This document shows positions 26,009 through 34,265 of a DNA stretch of 41,862 nt, piece by piece (position 1 is the stretch's first letter; each line of letters begins with the position of its first letter). A model generated the notes under the pieces. The model had not been told where the DNA came from. It made no database searches and was given only the letters and a program-made list of their open reading frames with translations. Source of the stretch: Acidobacteriota bacterium (GTDB taxonomy: Bacteria; Acidobacteriota; Terriglobia; Terriglobales; Acidobacteriaceae); NCBI GenBank assembly GCA_021779695.1, contig JAJYAE010000004.1:1-41862 (forward strand), in the 5' to 3' direction. The translations under genes and the position numbers were made by a program.

Positions 26009-26401
26009 TTAGTGACCGCGGGAAAGTCCGCTGAACAGGCGGGAGTATTCACGCCCGTCGCCAGAACCAAAACCCTGGCGCAGTGCGTTGTTGATCCGGC
26101 GCTGGAATGGGTCACTCGTTGCCTCGGCGAACTGCGGAACAGCCACAGCCGCTGGCTCCTGAACCTCTTGCACGGGCACAGCATCCTGCTCCTCTGTCTG
26201 TTCGTGGGACTCTTGCATTGGCTCAACGGCCAGTGGCGCAGCCGTCGACGAGGCACCATCAATCTCAGCAAGGGGCCGAAGAACCTCAGCCAGGCGCTCA
26301 AGACGCGTTTTGCGCTGCTGCAACTGATCAAACTGGGCAATGATCTCGTTCAGTTCAGCCGTCGCTTCGTCGTACGCTACACGATATGCTTCTTGTCTCA
26401 T
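26009..26401 (-). CDS. Coiled-coil hypothetical protein (130 aa)
   Basis: About 130 residues from ATG 26399-26401 (MRQEAYRVAYDEATAELNEI). The first 50 residues form a long charged helix with heptad-like spacing, probably a coiled coil. A Pro/Ala/Glu-rich linker follows, and a C-terminal segment FQRRINNALRQGFGSGDGREYS. The pattern is familiar from short Acidobacteria hypotheticals with no assigned function. The frame also opens at 26446, but GGAG upstream of 26401 and the natural MRQEAYR opening favour the shorter form. Its 5' region carries a hairpin and repeats (26452-26516). Confidence 0.65.
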   Translation of the reverse strand: MRQEAYRVAYDEATAELNEIIAQFDQLQQRKTRLERLAEVLRPLAEIDGASSTAAPLAVEPMQESHEQTEEQDAVPVQEVQEPAAVAVPQFAEATSDPFQRRINNALRQGFGSGDGREYSRLFSGLSRGH

Positions 26402-26451
26402 GTCTGCTCCAGGGGATAAACCTTCCACGCACGGAGAGTATCGCACGGTTT

Positions 26452-26516
26452 GGTTACTTTCAATGACCCAAAAGGGCCATCGGTAACCTAAATTTCAGAC
26501 ACTTTCTGTTACTTTC
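26452..26516. repeat. Hairpin and direct repeats upstream of the coiled-coil gene
   Basis: GGTTAC (26452-26457) pairs with GTAACC (26483-26488), with inner ATG/CAT and CCC/GGG pairs around an AAAA loop. GTTACTTTC occurs at 26453-26461 and again at 26508-26516. The element lies in the 5' leader region of the 26009-26401 gene and may be regulatory. Confidence 0.35.
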
Positions 26517-26662
26517 TTCTTTTATTCGCCTCATTTTGTCTCGCTGAGAAGCACTTCCACCCATTCAAGCTGTCCTGCTTTTGCTCTTGCCGGCTTCATG
26601 GCATGTAACCTGGCAGGGAGGTGTCCGTCTCCCGGATAGCGCTGGCTTCTTCGGCCGCGCTC

Positions 26663-28057
26663 TCAGGTTGGCTTCCCGCCATTTCCATCTGACTGAACAG
26701 GCTCCACGCGGATCTTGCTCACGCGCAGTCCCTCCATCTCAAGGACCGTAAGCCGCCGCCCTTCAAACACCACACTTTCGCTCTTGCGGGGAATGTGACC
26801 AAGCCGAACCAGGACAAATCCAGCTAAGGTCTCAACGCCCCCTTCGCGCGGCAACTTCCATTGCATCTGGGTTTCCAGGTCCCGGAGATTTACCGCACCG
26901 TCCAGGGTGAACGCTCCAGTCGCAGCCGTCAGCAAAGGCCGTGCCGGATTGTCAAACTCATCTTCCAGCTCACCCGTCAGTTGCTCCAGGGCATCCTCCA
27001 CCGTCACAAGGCCGACCGTTGATCCATACTCATCCACCACAATCGCCATTTGCCTTCTGCGCTGCTGAAATTCCCGGATGAGATCGAGCACCGTCTTGGT
27101 CTCTGGCACCACCAGGACATCCCGCATCACCTGCCCCAGGCGGAGTTCCACTACGGCTGGCCCCGGTCGCTCCGTCCCCGCACCTCTGCGTTGAGTCGAA
27201 GGCCGGAAGAACATCAGGCGCGCCAAATCCTTTGCATACACCACACCAACAATGTGCTCCGGCCCCCGGCTCTCGTCGTAGACGGGCACGCGAGAAATCT
27301 GGCGCTCAATCACCCGTGCACTCGCTTCTTCAATCGGAAGGCTTGAAGACAAAGAGAAGATTCGTTGCCGCGGCGTCATGATTTCGCGGATCGGCACGTC
27401 ATCCAATTCGAGTGCTCGATGTACCAATTTCTCCTGAAATTGCGGCAGCATCCCCATCCGCCGTGCAGCGGTAGCAATCAGCTTGAGCTCCTCCGGAGAG
27501 TGCACTGAGGCACGCTCATGCATCGGGATGTCGAAACCACGCAGTAAAAGGGCGGCGGACAGACGCAGCAGGCGCACACCTGGTCGGGTCAGCGCAATAA
27601 ACAAGAGCATCGCCGGCGCAACTGAGACCGCCAGGGCCTCCGCCCTGCGCAGAGCCAGCGACTTGGGCACAAGTTCGCCGACAACAACTTCAAGGTATGT
27701 AATCGCTGCAAATCCCAGAACGATCGCACCCAGATGGGCGTACAGATGTGCATGAGGGATGGCTCCAAGCCAGCCCAAAAGAATACCCGCAGCCAAAGGC
27801 TCGCCGATCCAACCAAGCGCCAGAGAACAGAGGGTGACTCCAAGTTGAACCGCGGGTAAAAACTCTTCCATTTCGTGCTGCAGCCGGCGCACTGCCCGCG
27901 CTCCGGGGACCCCAGCAGCAATCATCTGCTCGATCCGCGTTTCCCGCACGCTTACAAGGGCAAATTCGGCAGCTACAAAAAAGCCATTTCCCAGGATCAG
28001 CAACGCGACTGAAACAAATTGCAGCAGCAATAGGCCGTGCATCTTGCCTGTGAGCAT
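26663..28057 (-). CDS. CNNM/CorC-type membrane protein with CBS domains (HlyC family)
   Basis: About 464 residues from ATG 28055-28057, chosen because GGAGAG lies six bases upstream. The 24 residues further upstream are not membrane-like. Order: a CNNM/DUF21 domain of about 180 residues with three to four helices (NGFFVAAEFALVSVRETRI, GELVPKSLALRRAE), two CBS domains (PIREIMTPRQRIFSL; VVDEYGSTVGLVTVEDALEQ) and a C-terminal CorC_HlyC domain (GAFTLDGAVNLRDLE). The family includes magnesium/cobalt efflux and sodium-coupled Mg exporters, so ion transport is the likely role. It diverges from the MacA-like adaptor, with about 90 bases between the starts. Confidence 0.9.
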   Translation of the reverse strand: MLTGKMHGLLLLQFVSVALLILGNGFFVAAEFALVSVRETRIEQMIAAGVPGARAVRRLQHEMEEFLPAVQLGVTLCSLALGWIGEPLAAGILLGWLGAIPHAHLYAHLGAIVLGFAAITYLEVVVGELVPKSLALRRAEALAVSVAPAMLLFIALTRPGVRLLRLSAALLLRGFDIPMHERASVHSPEELKLIATAARRMGMLPQFQEKLVHRALELDDVPIREIMTPRQRIFSLSSSLPIEEASARVIERQISRVPVYDESRGPEHIVGVVYAKDLARLMFFRPSTQRRGAGTERPGPAVVELRLGQVMRDVLVVPETKTVLDLIREFQQRRRQMAIVVDEYGSTVGLVTVEDALEQLTGELEDEFDNPARPLLTAATGAFTLDGAVNLRDLETQMQWKLPREGGVETLAGFVLVRLGHIPRKSESVVFEGRRLTVLEMEGLRVSKIRVEPVQSDGNGGKPT

Positions 28058-28145
28058 AGCACTCTCCGCACCTGCCGCCGCATCTTGCTGCGCAATGGAA
28101 CCGGAGTGCCTCTTGCGCCGTATCTGCATTCAGCGGAGGAATACC

Positions 28146-29351
28146 GTGGCTAGATCACGTAAAGGTAAACGCTTCTGGCTTTGGATTAGCATTCCCGGCG
28201 TCGCGGTGCTATTGCTTGCCGGCGTGGCCGTAGCCCACCTTGCGCACGGCACGCAGATTGATCCGAATCGCCTGGCGAAGGTGCAACGTGGCGACGTGGC
28301 GCGATCCGTGGTTGCGACTGGAACCATCGAGCCGATTACCAAAGTCGAGGTCAAATCCAAGGCTTCAGGTATCGTCGAGAAGCTACTCGTCGACATCAAC
28401 TCGCACGTTCGCAAAGGCCAGGAACTGGCTCAGCTCGATCAGGAAGAGATTATTGCCGAGGTTGAGGCGCAGCGCGCTCAGCTTGCGGCCGCCCAGGCCA
28501 ATGTCGCCGTATATGAAGCCAACGTTCAGCAGGACAGGGTCACGGCAGCCGCTCCAGATCTACCCATGTACAAGCTGACGCTCGACCGCACACAGCAAAT
28601 GGAAAAAGAAGGCGTCGTAAGCCTACAGGCATTCGATAATGCGAATCGCGACTATCTCGCCGCCTTGAACAAGCGTGACGCCGCACGGGCACAGATCGGC
28701 GTGGATACGGCGAGGCTCAAACAGGCTCGCGCCCAGGTACTCCAGAATCAGGCAAACCTCAAGCAGTTGGAGGAGCAACTCAGTTACACCACCATACTGG
28801 CGCCTATGGATGGCGTCATCCTTTCGCGCGATGTCGAAATTGGAGATGCCGTGAGTTCGATTCTCGTGCTCGGATCCACGGCGACGCTGATTATGACCGA
28901 GGGAGACACAACCAAGGTTTACGTCAAAGGGAAAGTGGATGAAGCCGATATCGCGCATGTCTACCTGGGCCAGCCCGCCCGGATCAAGGTCGAAAGCTTT
29001 CGCGACCGGGTCTTTAACGGCAAGGTCACAAAGATTGCGCCCCTTGGCGTCGAAAAGGACAACGTAACAACTTTCGAGGTTCGCGTTTCCATCGACAACC
29101 CGAATGGCGAACTGAAAGCAAACATGACGGCGAATGCAGAGATCCTGCTGAATGAGCACAAAGGAGTGCTCACCGTGCCGGAAAATGACGTTACCTATGA
29201 CAATCAAAAGAATGCCTTCGTCAATGTTCCTGACCGCCGCCAGAAAGATGGCATGCGAAAAATTCCTGTAAAAGTCGGCCTCTCAAATGGCTCTGTCACA
29301 GAAATTGCGAGCGGACTGAAGGAAGGCGAGCAGGTTGTCCTCCAGCAATAA
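28146..29351 (+). CDS. MacA-like periplasmic adaptor (HlyD family)
   Basis: About 401 residues. GTG at 28146 has GGAGG at the right distance, while the frame upstream to 28044 overlaps the CorC-like gene. One N-terminal anchor helix (FWLWISIPGVAVLLLAGVAVA) is followed by a barrel-sandwich half (VATGTIEPITKVEVKSKASG), a long helical hairpin (about 95-205), LAPMDGVILSRDVEIGD and the beta-barrel domain. It is a membrane-fusion protein of the MacA type, which normally works with an ABC permease MacB and TolC. No macB is adjacent here. It is followed by the DUF4097 gene 47 bases downstream. Confidence 0.88.
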   Translation: MARSRKGKRFWLWISIPGVAVLLLAGVAVAHLAHGTQIDPNRLAKVQRGDVARSVVATGTIEPITKVEVKSKASGIVEKLLVDINSHVRKGQELAQLDQEEIIAEVEAQRAQLAAAQANVAVYEANVQQDRVTAAAPDLPMYKLTLDRTQQMEKEGVVSLQAFDNANRDYLAALNKRDAARAQIGVDTARLKQARAQVLQNQANLKQLEEQLSYTTILAPMDGVILSRDVEIGDAVSSILVLGSTATLIMTEGDTTKVYVKGKVDEADIAHVYLGQPARIKVESFRDRVFNGKVTKIAPLGVEKDNVTTFEVRVSIDNPNGELKANMTANAEILLNEHKGVLTVPENDVTYDNQKNAFVNVPDRRQKDGMRKIPVKVGLSNGSVTEIASGLKEGEQVVLQQ

Positions 29352-29398
29352 TCGGAATGAATCACTCGTATCACTCAATCCCGGAATCGAGGAATGCA

Positions 29399-30229
29399 AT
29401 GAAGAAGATGTGGCTCCCCGCCATCGGTATGCTGCTTTGTTCCCTCTCCGCGCTCGCTTCGGAGTCCTCGTTTGAGCGCACCCTTTCTGTCAACGGCTCT
29501 CCGGACCTCACCATCTCTACGGGGTCGGGAGAAATTCGCCTGACTCGTGGCTCGGATACTCAGATCCACATCGTCGGTCACGTCCATTCGTCTTGGGGAG
29601 CAAGCGAAGACCAGGTGCGCGCCATCGTAGCCAATCCTCCCATCGAACAGACGGGCAACATCGTGCGCGTCGGCACGCAACCCATGCACCTGCACAATAT
29701 CAGCATCGATTACGACGTCCAGGCCCCTGCTGGCACCCACCTGGATGCCAGCACTGGCTCCGGCGAACTGCATGACGAAGGCGTCGGCCGGAATTCCCGA
29801 CTCTCCACAGGATCAGGAGACATTCGGGCAAATGGACTCCAGGGATCGTTCACCATTCATACGGGATCAGGAAGCATTGTGGCCTCACAACTCTCCGCCG
29901 GCGACGTCCGAGCCCAGACCGGCTCCGGCGACATCGACTTGCAGAACATTCGCGGAAGCCTGTCCGCGCAAACCGGGTCGGGCAACATCCGTGTCACCGG
30001 CACACCAGCCGCGTCGTGGCGGCTTCAGTCCGGTTCCGGCTCAATCGACGCCACTCCGGGTAGCTCAGGCTTCATGCTCGATGCCTCCACGGGTTCGGGA
30101 ACAGTTCGAACCGATCAAGACATCACCATGCAAGGTTCGTTGAATCGCCACCATGTGACGGGGAGCGTGCACGGGGGTGGTCCCCTGGTCCACATTCAGA
30201 CTGGATCAGGTGATATCCACATTCATTAG
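29399..30229 (+). CDS. DUF4097-type exported beta-repeat protein
   Basis: About 276 residues from ATG 29399, which has GAGGAA upstream. A signal peptide is present (MKKMWLPAIGMLLCSLSALA). The mature part has nine (S/T)GSG turns spaced about 20 residues apart, mostly of the form TGSG(D/E/S)I, as in DUF4097 proteins, which are predicted to fold as a right-handed beta-helix or adhesin-like stack. Its function is unknown. Location in the periplasm or on the cell surface is implied by the signal. It lies just downstream of the MacA-like adaptor and may share its transcript. Confidence 0.85.
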   Translation: MKKMWLPAIGMLLCSLSALASESSFERTLSVNGSPDLTISTGSGEIRLTRGSDTQIHIVGHVHSSWGASEDQVRAIVANPPIEQTGNIVRVGTQPMHLHNISIDYDVQAPAGTHLDASTGSGELHDEGVGRNSRLSTGSGDIRANGLQGSFTIHTGSGSIVASQLSAGDVRAQTGSGDIDLQNIRGSLSAQTGSGNIRVTGTPAASWRLQSGSGSIDATPGSSGFMLDASTGSGTVRTDQDITMQGSLNRHHVTGSVHGGGPLVHIQTGSGDIHIH

Positions 30230-30260
30230 GCCAGCGGTCATTCCCCAAATCGAGACGGCT

Positions 30261-30995
30261 TCAAGGAATCCAGTAATATGGGTCGGGATACTTCACGGAG
30301 TATTCCGCCGGCGCCTTGCCTTTCAAGTCGCTCCACTGGTCGCCGACATTTAATACAAGTTTGTAACCGCTCGATTCCAGATCTGCCCGTTTTGCGGACT
30401 TATACGCTTGAGCCGTCAGCGCAGTCTCATCTTTCGATCGCAGGATGAGCCCCGACCACCCTGTGAATCCTTGACTCTTCAGATTGCGCTCGCTCGCCGC
30501 TCGCTGCGACTCGGGCCGGCCCGTCAGAAAAAACACACTCACGCCAAGCCGCTTCGCCTCACGATAAAGGCGCAGCGTTCCTGGAATCGCTGGAGCTGCT
30601 GCCGAATCAACCCAATCGTCAAAGGCCTTCTTGTCGTAAGCGAAGCCTGCCCGCGACATCTCATCCCAGTTGGAGAGCGTCGTCTCATCGATGTCCAGAA
30701 TAAGTGCGAGCCGATCGTGCACTCCTGGATGGGCCGCCCTCTTCTGGAGATACGCAATGGCCTGATTCGCTTGCGTATTAAGATCCTTTGCATAACAGCC
30801 GCAACTGCAGGTGCAATCGTGGTACTTCTTCAACTCACCTTTCAGCGCATCGAGGTTCTCAATCTTTTCTCCCTGCGCCAGTGGTGCAAAAACCGCAGAA
30901 TTGCGGTCACCGCGAGTCGTTGTCTGCCCGCAAGCAAGTCCCCATGGCATCAAGGCGACAGCCGCCAAAGCCACACTTCGAACCCATTTACACAT
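30261..30995 (-). CDS. HAD acid phosphatase lipoprotein (e(P4)/class B type) with a CxCxCxC cluster
   Basis: About 244 residues from ATG 30993-30995, which gives a lipoprotein signal (MCKWVRSVALAAVALMP ending GLAC). The HAD motif I is LDIDETTLSNW with nucleophile D101 and D103. SVFFLTGRPESQR is motif II, and GDQWSDL gives the acidic motif at the end, so the enzyme should be an outer-membrane or periplasmic phosphomonoesterase of the e(P4)/HPAP group. Between the signal and the catalytic domain residues 61-67 read CTCSCGC, four cysteines with single spacers. Upstream ATGs (31010, 31022) would lengthen the N-terminus. It converges with the DUF4097 gene and diverges from gph. Confidence 0.85.
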   Translation of the reverse strand: MCKWVRSVALAAVALMPWGLACGQTTTRGDRNSAVFAPLAQGEKIENLDALKGELKKYHDCTCSCGCYAKDLNTQANQAIAYLQKRAAHPGVHDRLALILDIDETTLSNWDEMSRAGFAYDKKAFDDWVDSAAAPAIPGTLRLYREAKRLGVSVFFLTGRPESQRAASERNLKSQGFTGWSGLILRSKDETALTAQAYKSAKRADLESSGYKLVLNVGDQWSDLKGKAPAEYSVKYPDPYYWIP

Positions 30996-31108
30996 CAATC
31001 CGCACTCCATTATTCCTTGCATCTGCACACCCTGGTCAACTCCGCAACAGCCTCGCATCAAATAGACATGCCCGCAGCAGCCGGCAGGAGCTTTTACACT
31101 GAAACTGT

Positions 31109-31852
31109 ATGGTACGCGTTCTCCGCCCAATTCCTACAGAATCGATTAAACTGCTCGTCTTTGATCTCGATGGAACTCTCATCGACTCGGCGCAGGACCT
31201 TTGCAACAGCGTGAACGCAACACTACGTCACTTTGGCCGCGATCCACTTCCCGATGCAAGAATCGCGAGCTTCATCGGCAATGGAGCCATGATGCTGGTT
31301 CAACGAGCTCTCACTCCCAGCGGTGGCGAACCCGTTCCAGAAGAAATGCTCGCCTCTGCCTATCAGTTTTTCCTCGATTACTATCGAGAGCACAAACTCG
31401 ACTTTACCTACACCTACGACGGCGTGCTCGAGGCTTTGGCGGCCCTGCGCAGTGTGCATGACATGCCCAATGCACCGACCCGCGTCATGGCCGTATTGAC
31501 CAATAAGCCAGTGCGCCCGGCGCAAGCCATCTGCGAAGCACTGGGTTTGGCGCCCTTTTTCCTGAATATCTATGGCGGCAACAGCTTTCCCACCAAGAAG
31601 CCAAGCCCCGAAGGACTCTTTGCTCTGATGCAAGAGGCCAGTACCCTGCCGGAAGAAACCGTCATGATAGGTGACAGCCAGGTCGATGTCGAGACCGCAC
31701 GCAATGCGGGTGCATGGGCTGTTGGGTGTACTTTTGGCCTGTCGCCGGAAAGCCTGACCGATTTCCCGCCCGATGTATTCGTCGACTCGCCTGCAGACTG
31801 GACCACGGTTCTCAGTCCCAATCAAGCGCGCAATATCCCCAGCCCCGCTTAA
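31109..31852 (+). CDS. gph: Phosphoglycolate phosphatase-like HAD hydrolase
   Basis: A 247-residue HAD hydrolase with nucleophile D19 and acid D21 in VFDLDGTLID, a helical cap of the phosphoglycolate phosphatase type (AMMLVQRALTP), motif II LTNKP, and motifs III/IV KPSPEG and IGDSQVDVETARNAG. It hydrolyses 2-phosphoglycolate made by RuBisCO or DNA repair. Other HAD substrates are possible. The ATG has no Shine-Dalgarno sequence. A TACACT box ends eight bases before it, so the transcript may be leaderless or nearly so. Confidence 0.88.
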   Translation: MVRVLRPIPTESIKLLVFDLDGTLIDSAQDLCNSVNATLRHFGRDPLPDARIASFIGNGAMMLVQRALTPSGGEPVPEEMLASAYQFFLDYYREHKLDFTYTYDGVLEALAALRSVHDMPNAPTRVMAVLTNKPVRPAQAICEALGLAPFFLNIYGGNSFPTKKPSPEGLFALMQEASTLPEETVMIGDSQVDVETARNAGAWAVGCTFGLSPESLTDFPPDVFVDSPADWTTVLSPNQARNIPSPA

Positions 31853-31953
31853 GGACCCAAGATTGGCCGTCATGGTGTGCCAAATCGATTTGGCGTACCA
31901 TCTTTTCGGGGAACCAATTACTCCCGTATCGCGTAGATTTAGCAGGAGGCACG

Positions 31954-32496
31954 ATGAAATGCTTGACACTGCCAACTCTGCTCCTGGTGCTTGCCACGGC
32001 TTTGGCTATCACCCGGCCAGCCTATGCCAATCGCGATATTGTCCAGTTCGGCAATGACATCGTCGTTCCGCAAGGCCAGTCGATTCACGATGCAGTGTGC
32101 TTTTTTTGCTCCGTGCAGATCGACGGCGCGGGCGAACACGATATCGTTGTCTTCTTCGGCAGCACCAGGATTTCAACTCAGGCAAAGCACGACGTCGTCG
32201 ACTTCTTCGGAGATGTCCGACTCGGAAATGGCGCCAGTATCGGACACGATGTCGTGAACTTCTTCGGGACCGTCCGGCTCGGAGACCATGCATCAATTGG
32301 CAACGATGTCGTCGCCATGTTTGGGGATATACGGGCATCTGATAGCGCCACGATTGCCGGCAATCGAGTCGTTCAGCCTTTCTTTCTCCTCCTGATCCCC
32401 CTTGGCGTCCTTGCTCTCGTTATTTTTGGAGTTATCGAAATTATCCGTCGAGTCCGATTTAATCGGTACCCGGTGTACCCCATGCCCCCAAGATGA
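31954..32496 (+). CDS. Exported beta-repeat membrane-anchored protein
   Basis: A 180-residue protein. AGGAGG lies directly before the ATG at 31954. A signal peptide (1-25, ending PAYA) is followed by repeats of the type DVV.FFG.VRLG..ASIG, four to five copies of about 22 residues, which probably stack as a beta-helix like polymer-forming bactofilins. A C-terminal helix (LLLIPLGVLALVIFGVIEII) plus a basic tail anchors it in the membrane. It looks like an envelope protein of unknown role, of a kind frequent in Acidobacteria. A 6-base stem (32499-32514) right after the stop may be part of a terminator. Confidence 0.8.
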   Translation: MKCLTLPTLLLVLATALAITRPAYANRDIVQFGNDIVVPQGQSIHDAVCFFCSVQIDGAGEHDIVVFFGSTRISTQAKHDVVDFFGDVRLGNGASIGHDVVNFFGTVRLGDHASIGNDVVAMFGDIRASDSATIAGNRVVQPFFLLLIPLGVLALVIFGVIEIIRRVRFNRYPVYPMPPR

Positions 32497-32652
32497 GCCT
32501 GAAATCAATTTCAGCGCACATCAATTCTCTTCGGTTCTGCTTGTCTTCTGAGCGGCGGAGTATTCCTACGCTTGTATCCGTAAGGTTGGGCATGCTCGCT
32601 GCATCTTTTCTCGATGTGCTGAATCCAACCAGCATCAGGAGACCTTTCCCCA

Positions 32653-33396
32653 ATGACAAAGAAAATCGCATTCATCACCGGCGGAAATCGCGGCATCGGG
32701 CTGCAAACTGCCTCGGACCTTGGTAAGGTGGGCGTCGCGGTTGTGATCGGATCACGGGACTTGAAGCAAGGCGAAAAGGCTCTGGCCAGATTGCGCGCGG
32801 AAGGCGCTGATGCTGATGTGCTTCAATTTGACATTGTCAATCCGGCGCATCACAAGGATGCTTTCAACTACTTCGAGTCAAAGCATGGGCAGCTCGATAT
32901 TCTCGTCAATAACGCCGGTATCGCAGCAGGAACATTCCCTGTCTCCGGCCCTGCACACTCTGTCTCCGAGGTTCCCGGCGCCTTGCTGAAGTCTGTCTTC
33001 GAGACTAATTTTTTCGCTCAGGTTGCCCTCACGCAAGCGCTTCTCCCCCTCCTCAAGAGGAGTCCTGCGGCGCGTATCGTCAACCTGTCCAGCATCCTCG
33101 GATCGCTCACGCTGCACGCCGATCCCAAATCGCCCATCTACGACGCAAAGTCGTTCGCGTATGACGCATCCAAGACCGCGCTGAATGCATTCACCATTCA
33201 CCTGGCTCACGAATTGCGCGGCACATCCATCAAAGTGAATTCTGCTCATCCAGGTTGGGTAAAGACTGACATGGGTGGAGAGCAGGCTCCTATGGAATTG
33301 AGCGACGGAAGCAAGACCAGCACGGAGTTGGCTACGTTATCCAATGACGGCCCAACCGGCGGATTCTTCCATCTTGGCAAGACCCTGCCCTGGTAA
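32653..33396 (+). CDS. Short-chain dehydrogenase/reductase (carbonyl-reductase-like)
   Basis: A 247-residue classical SDR. TGGNRGIG (9-16) binds NAD(P), with S34-R35 after the second strand suggesting NADPH preference. NNAG (86-89), the catalytic S147, Y170 and K174 are all present. The insertion before the tyrosine (LHADPKSPIYDAKSF) and the HPGWVKTDMGG segment resemble carbonyl reductases. AGGAG lies 11 bases upstream. The substrate is unknown. A strong hairpin (33419-33451) after the stop probably ends the transcript. Confidence 0.9.
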   Translation: MTKKIAFITGGNRGIGLQTASDLGKVGVAVVIGSRDLKQGEKALARLRAEGADADVLQFDIVNPAHHKDAFNYFESKHGQLDILVNNAGIAAGTFPVSGPAHSVSEVPGALLKSVFETNFFAQVALTQALLPLLKRSPAARIVNLSSILGSLTLHADPKSPIYDAKSFAYDASKTALNAFTIHLAHELRGTSIKVNSAHPGWVKTDMGGEQAPMELSDGSKTSTELATLSNDGPTGGFFHLGKTLPW

Positions 33397-33418
33397 ATTG
33401 CTCTCTTTTGCCCCCCCT

Positions 33419-33451
33419 GCGTCCGGCTCAGATCGTCTCCGAGCCGGATGC
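33419..33451 (+). terminator. Hairpin after the SDR gene
   Basis: GCGTCCGGCTC pairs with GAGCCGGATGC (11 bases with one G-T pair) around an 11-base loop, 23 bases after the stop. No T run follows, so it is a weak or Rho-assisted terminator. Confidence 0.4.
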
Positions 33452-33534
33452 AGCTCATTACATGCCGCACTTCCCGCACCTCACCTCGACCCCCTACAAT
33501 GACTGGAGACAATTCATAGTTCGAGGGATCCAAC

Positions 33535-33717
33535 ATGCCGCTTTCCGGAGAAGCGATTCGTCTGATGAATTACATCGACGATGTCGCAGTTACCTTACGT
33601 CGCGTGCTCGCCGCCGCCCCCAGCCTGTCCGCTGAGGAACGTGCCCGTGTCGCCGAACACCTGCAACAGGCTAGCCCAAGCGCGAGCGATGTCCTGCAAG
33701 CGCTCTCATCCCGGTGA
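33535..33717 (+). CDS. Small helical hypothetical protein (60 aa)
   Basis: A 60-residue protein, nearly all helical, with GAGGGA seven bases before the ATG. It contains NYIDDVAVTLRRVLAAAP and SAEERARVAEHLQQA. Its stop overlaps the GTG start of the next gene (GTGA), so the two are probably translated together. TACAAT at 33494 may serve as the -10 box. No family is recognised. Confidence 0.6.
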   Translation: MPLSGEAIRLMNYIDDVAVTLRRVLAAAPSLSAEERARVAEHLQQASPSASDVLQALSSR

Positions 33718-34265
33718 GTGGCTTGCCACTCACCGTCGCAATCATTGGAGCGGGCCCGCTCGGCCGCCGACTCGCTCGAGCGGCGGCACAAGTTGGCTGT
33801 CATGTGCTGCTCGAAGACGTGATGCCCGCCAATCTCCATCATGCTCGCGAGGCGTTGCGCCAGCAGCTCAGTCCGGACGCGCTTCCTTCGGTTCGGTTCG
33901 TCTCAACTATTGAGGACGCAGTGCGCGACGCCGACCTTGCGATCGATTGCGTCCCGGACGAATTGGAGTCAAAGCTGGAGATCTTCTGCCTGCTTGACCG
34001 AATGGCTCCGCCCCGCACCATTCTGGCGACACCCTCGACTCGGCTCTCAATTACCGATCTCGCCACATGCACGTATCGACCCGAGAGATGCGTTGCCATC
34101 GCGACAGAAGCAAGTCAACTGATGGCGGAATCTGCGAATGGCAGCGTGTCGGCCCCGTTACGCATCCGCGTTTCAGCTTACACAACATCTGACACGGTTC
34201 GCATCGTCGCCGACTTCTGCAAAATGCTCGGATTCTCCCCTCAAATTGACCCAGATACCGTCTAG
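33714..34265 (+). CDS. Stand-alone 3-hydroxyacyl-CoA dehydrogenase NAD-binding domain protein
   Basis: A 183-residue protein with a Rossmann start VAIIGAGPLGRRLA (GxGxxG at 12-17) and ADLAIDCVPDELESKLEIF, as in the 3HCDH N-terminal domain. Full-length 3-hydroxybutyryl-CoA dehydrogenases have about 285 residues and carry a C-terminal helical domain that is missing here. The protein ends normally at TAG 34263-34265. The conserved catalytic HF(F/M)NP stretch is also not seen. It may be a nucleotide-binding remnant or a shortened family member. It shares the palindromic stop CTAG with the convergent bshA gene. Confidence 0.75.
   Translation: MSGLPLTVAIIGAGPLGRRLARAAAQVGCHVLLEDVMPANLHHAREALRQQLSPDALPSVRFVSTIEDAVRDADLAIDCVPDELESKLEIFCLLDRMAPPRTILATPSTRLSITDLATCTYRPERCVAIATEASQLMAESANGSVSAPLRIRVSAYTTSDTVRIVADFCKMLGFSPQIDPDTV

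Noticed and set aside
33246..33536. 96-residue minus-strand open frame after the SDR gene
   Set aside because: It covers the SDR 3' end and the hairpin, and the sequence has no family resemblance.
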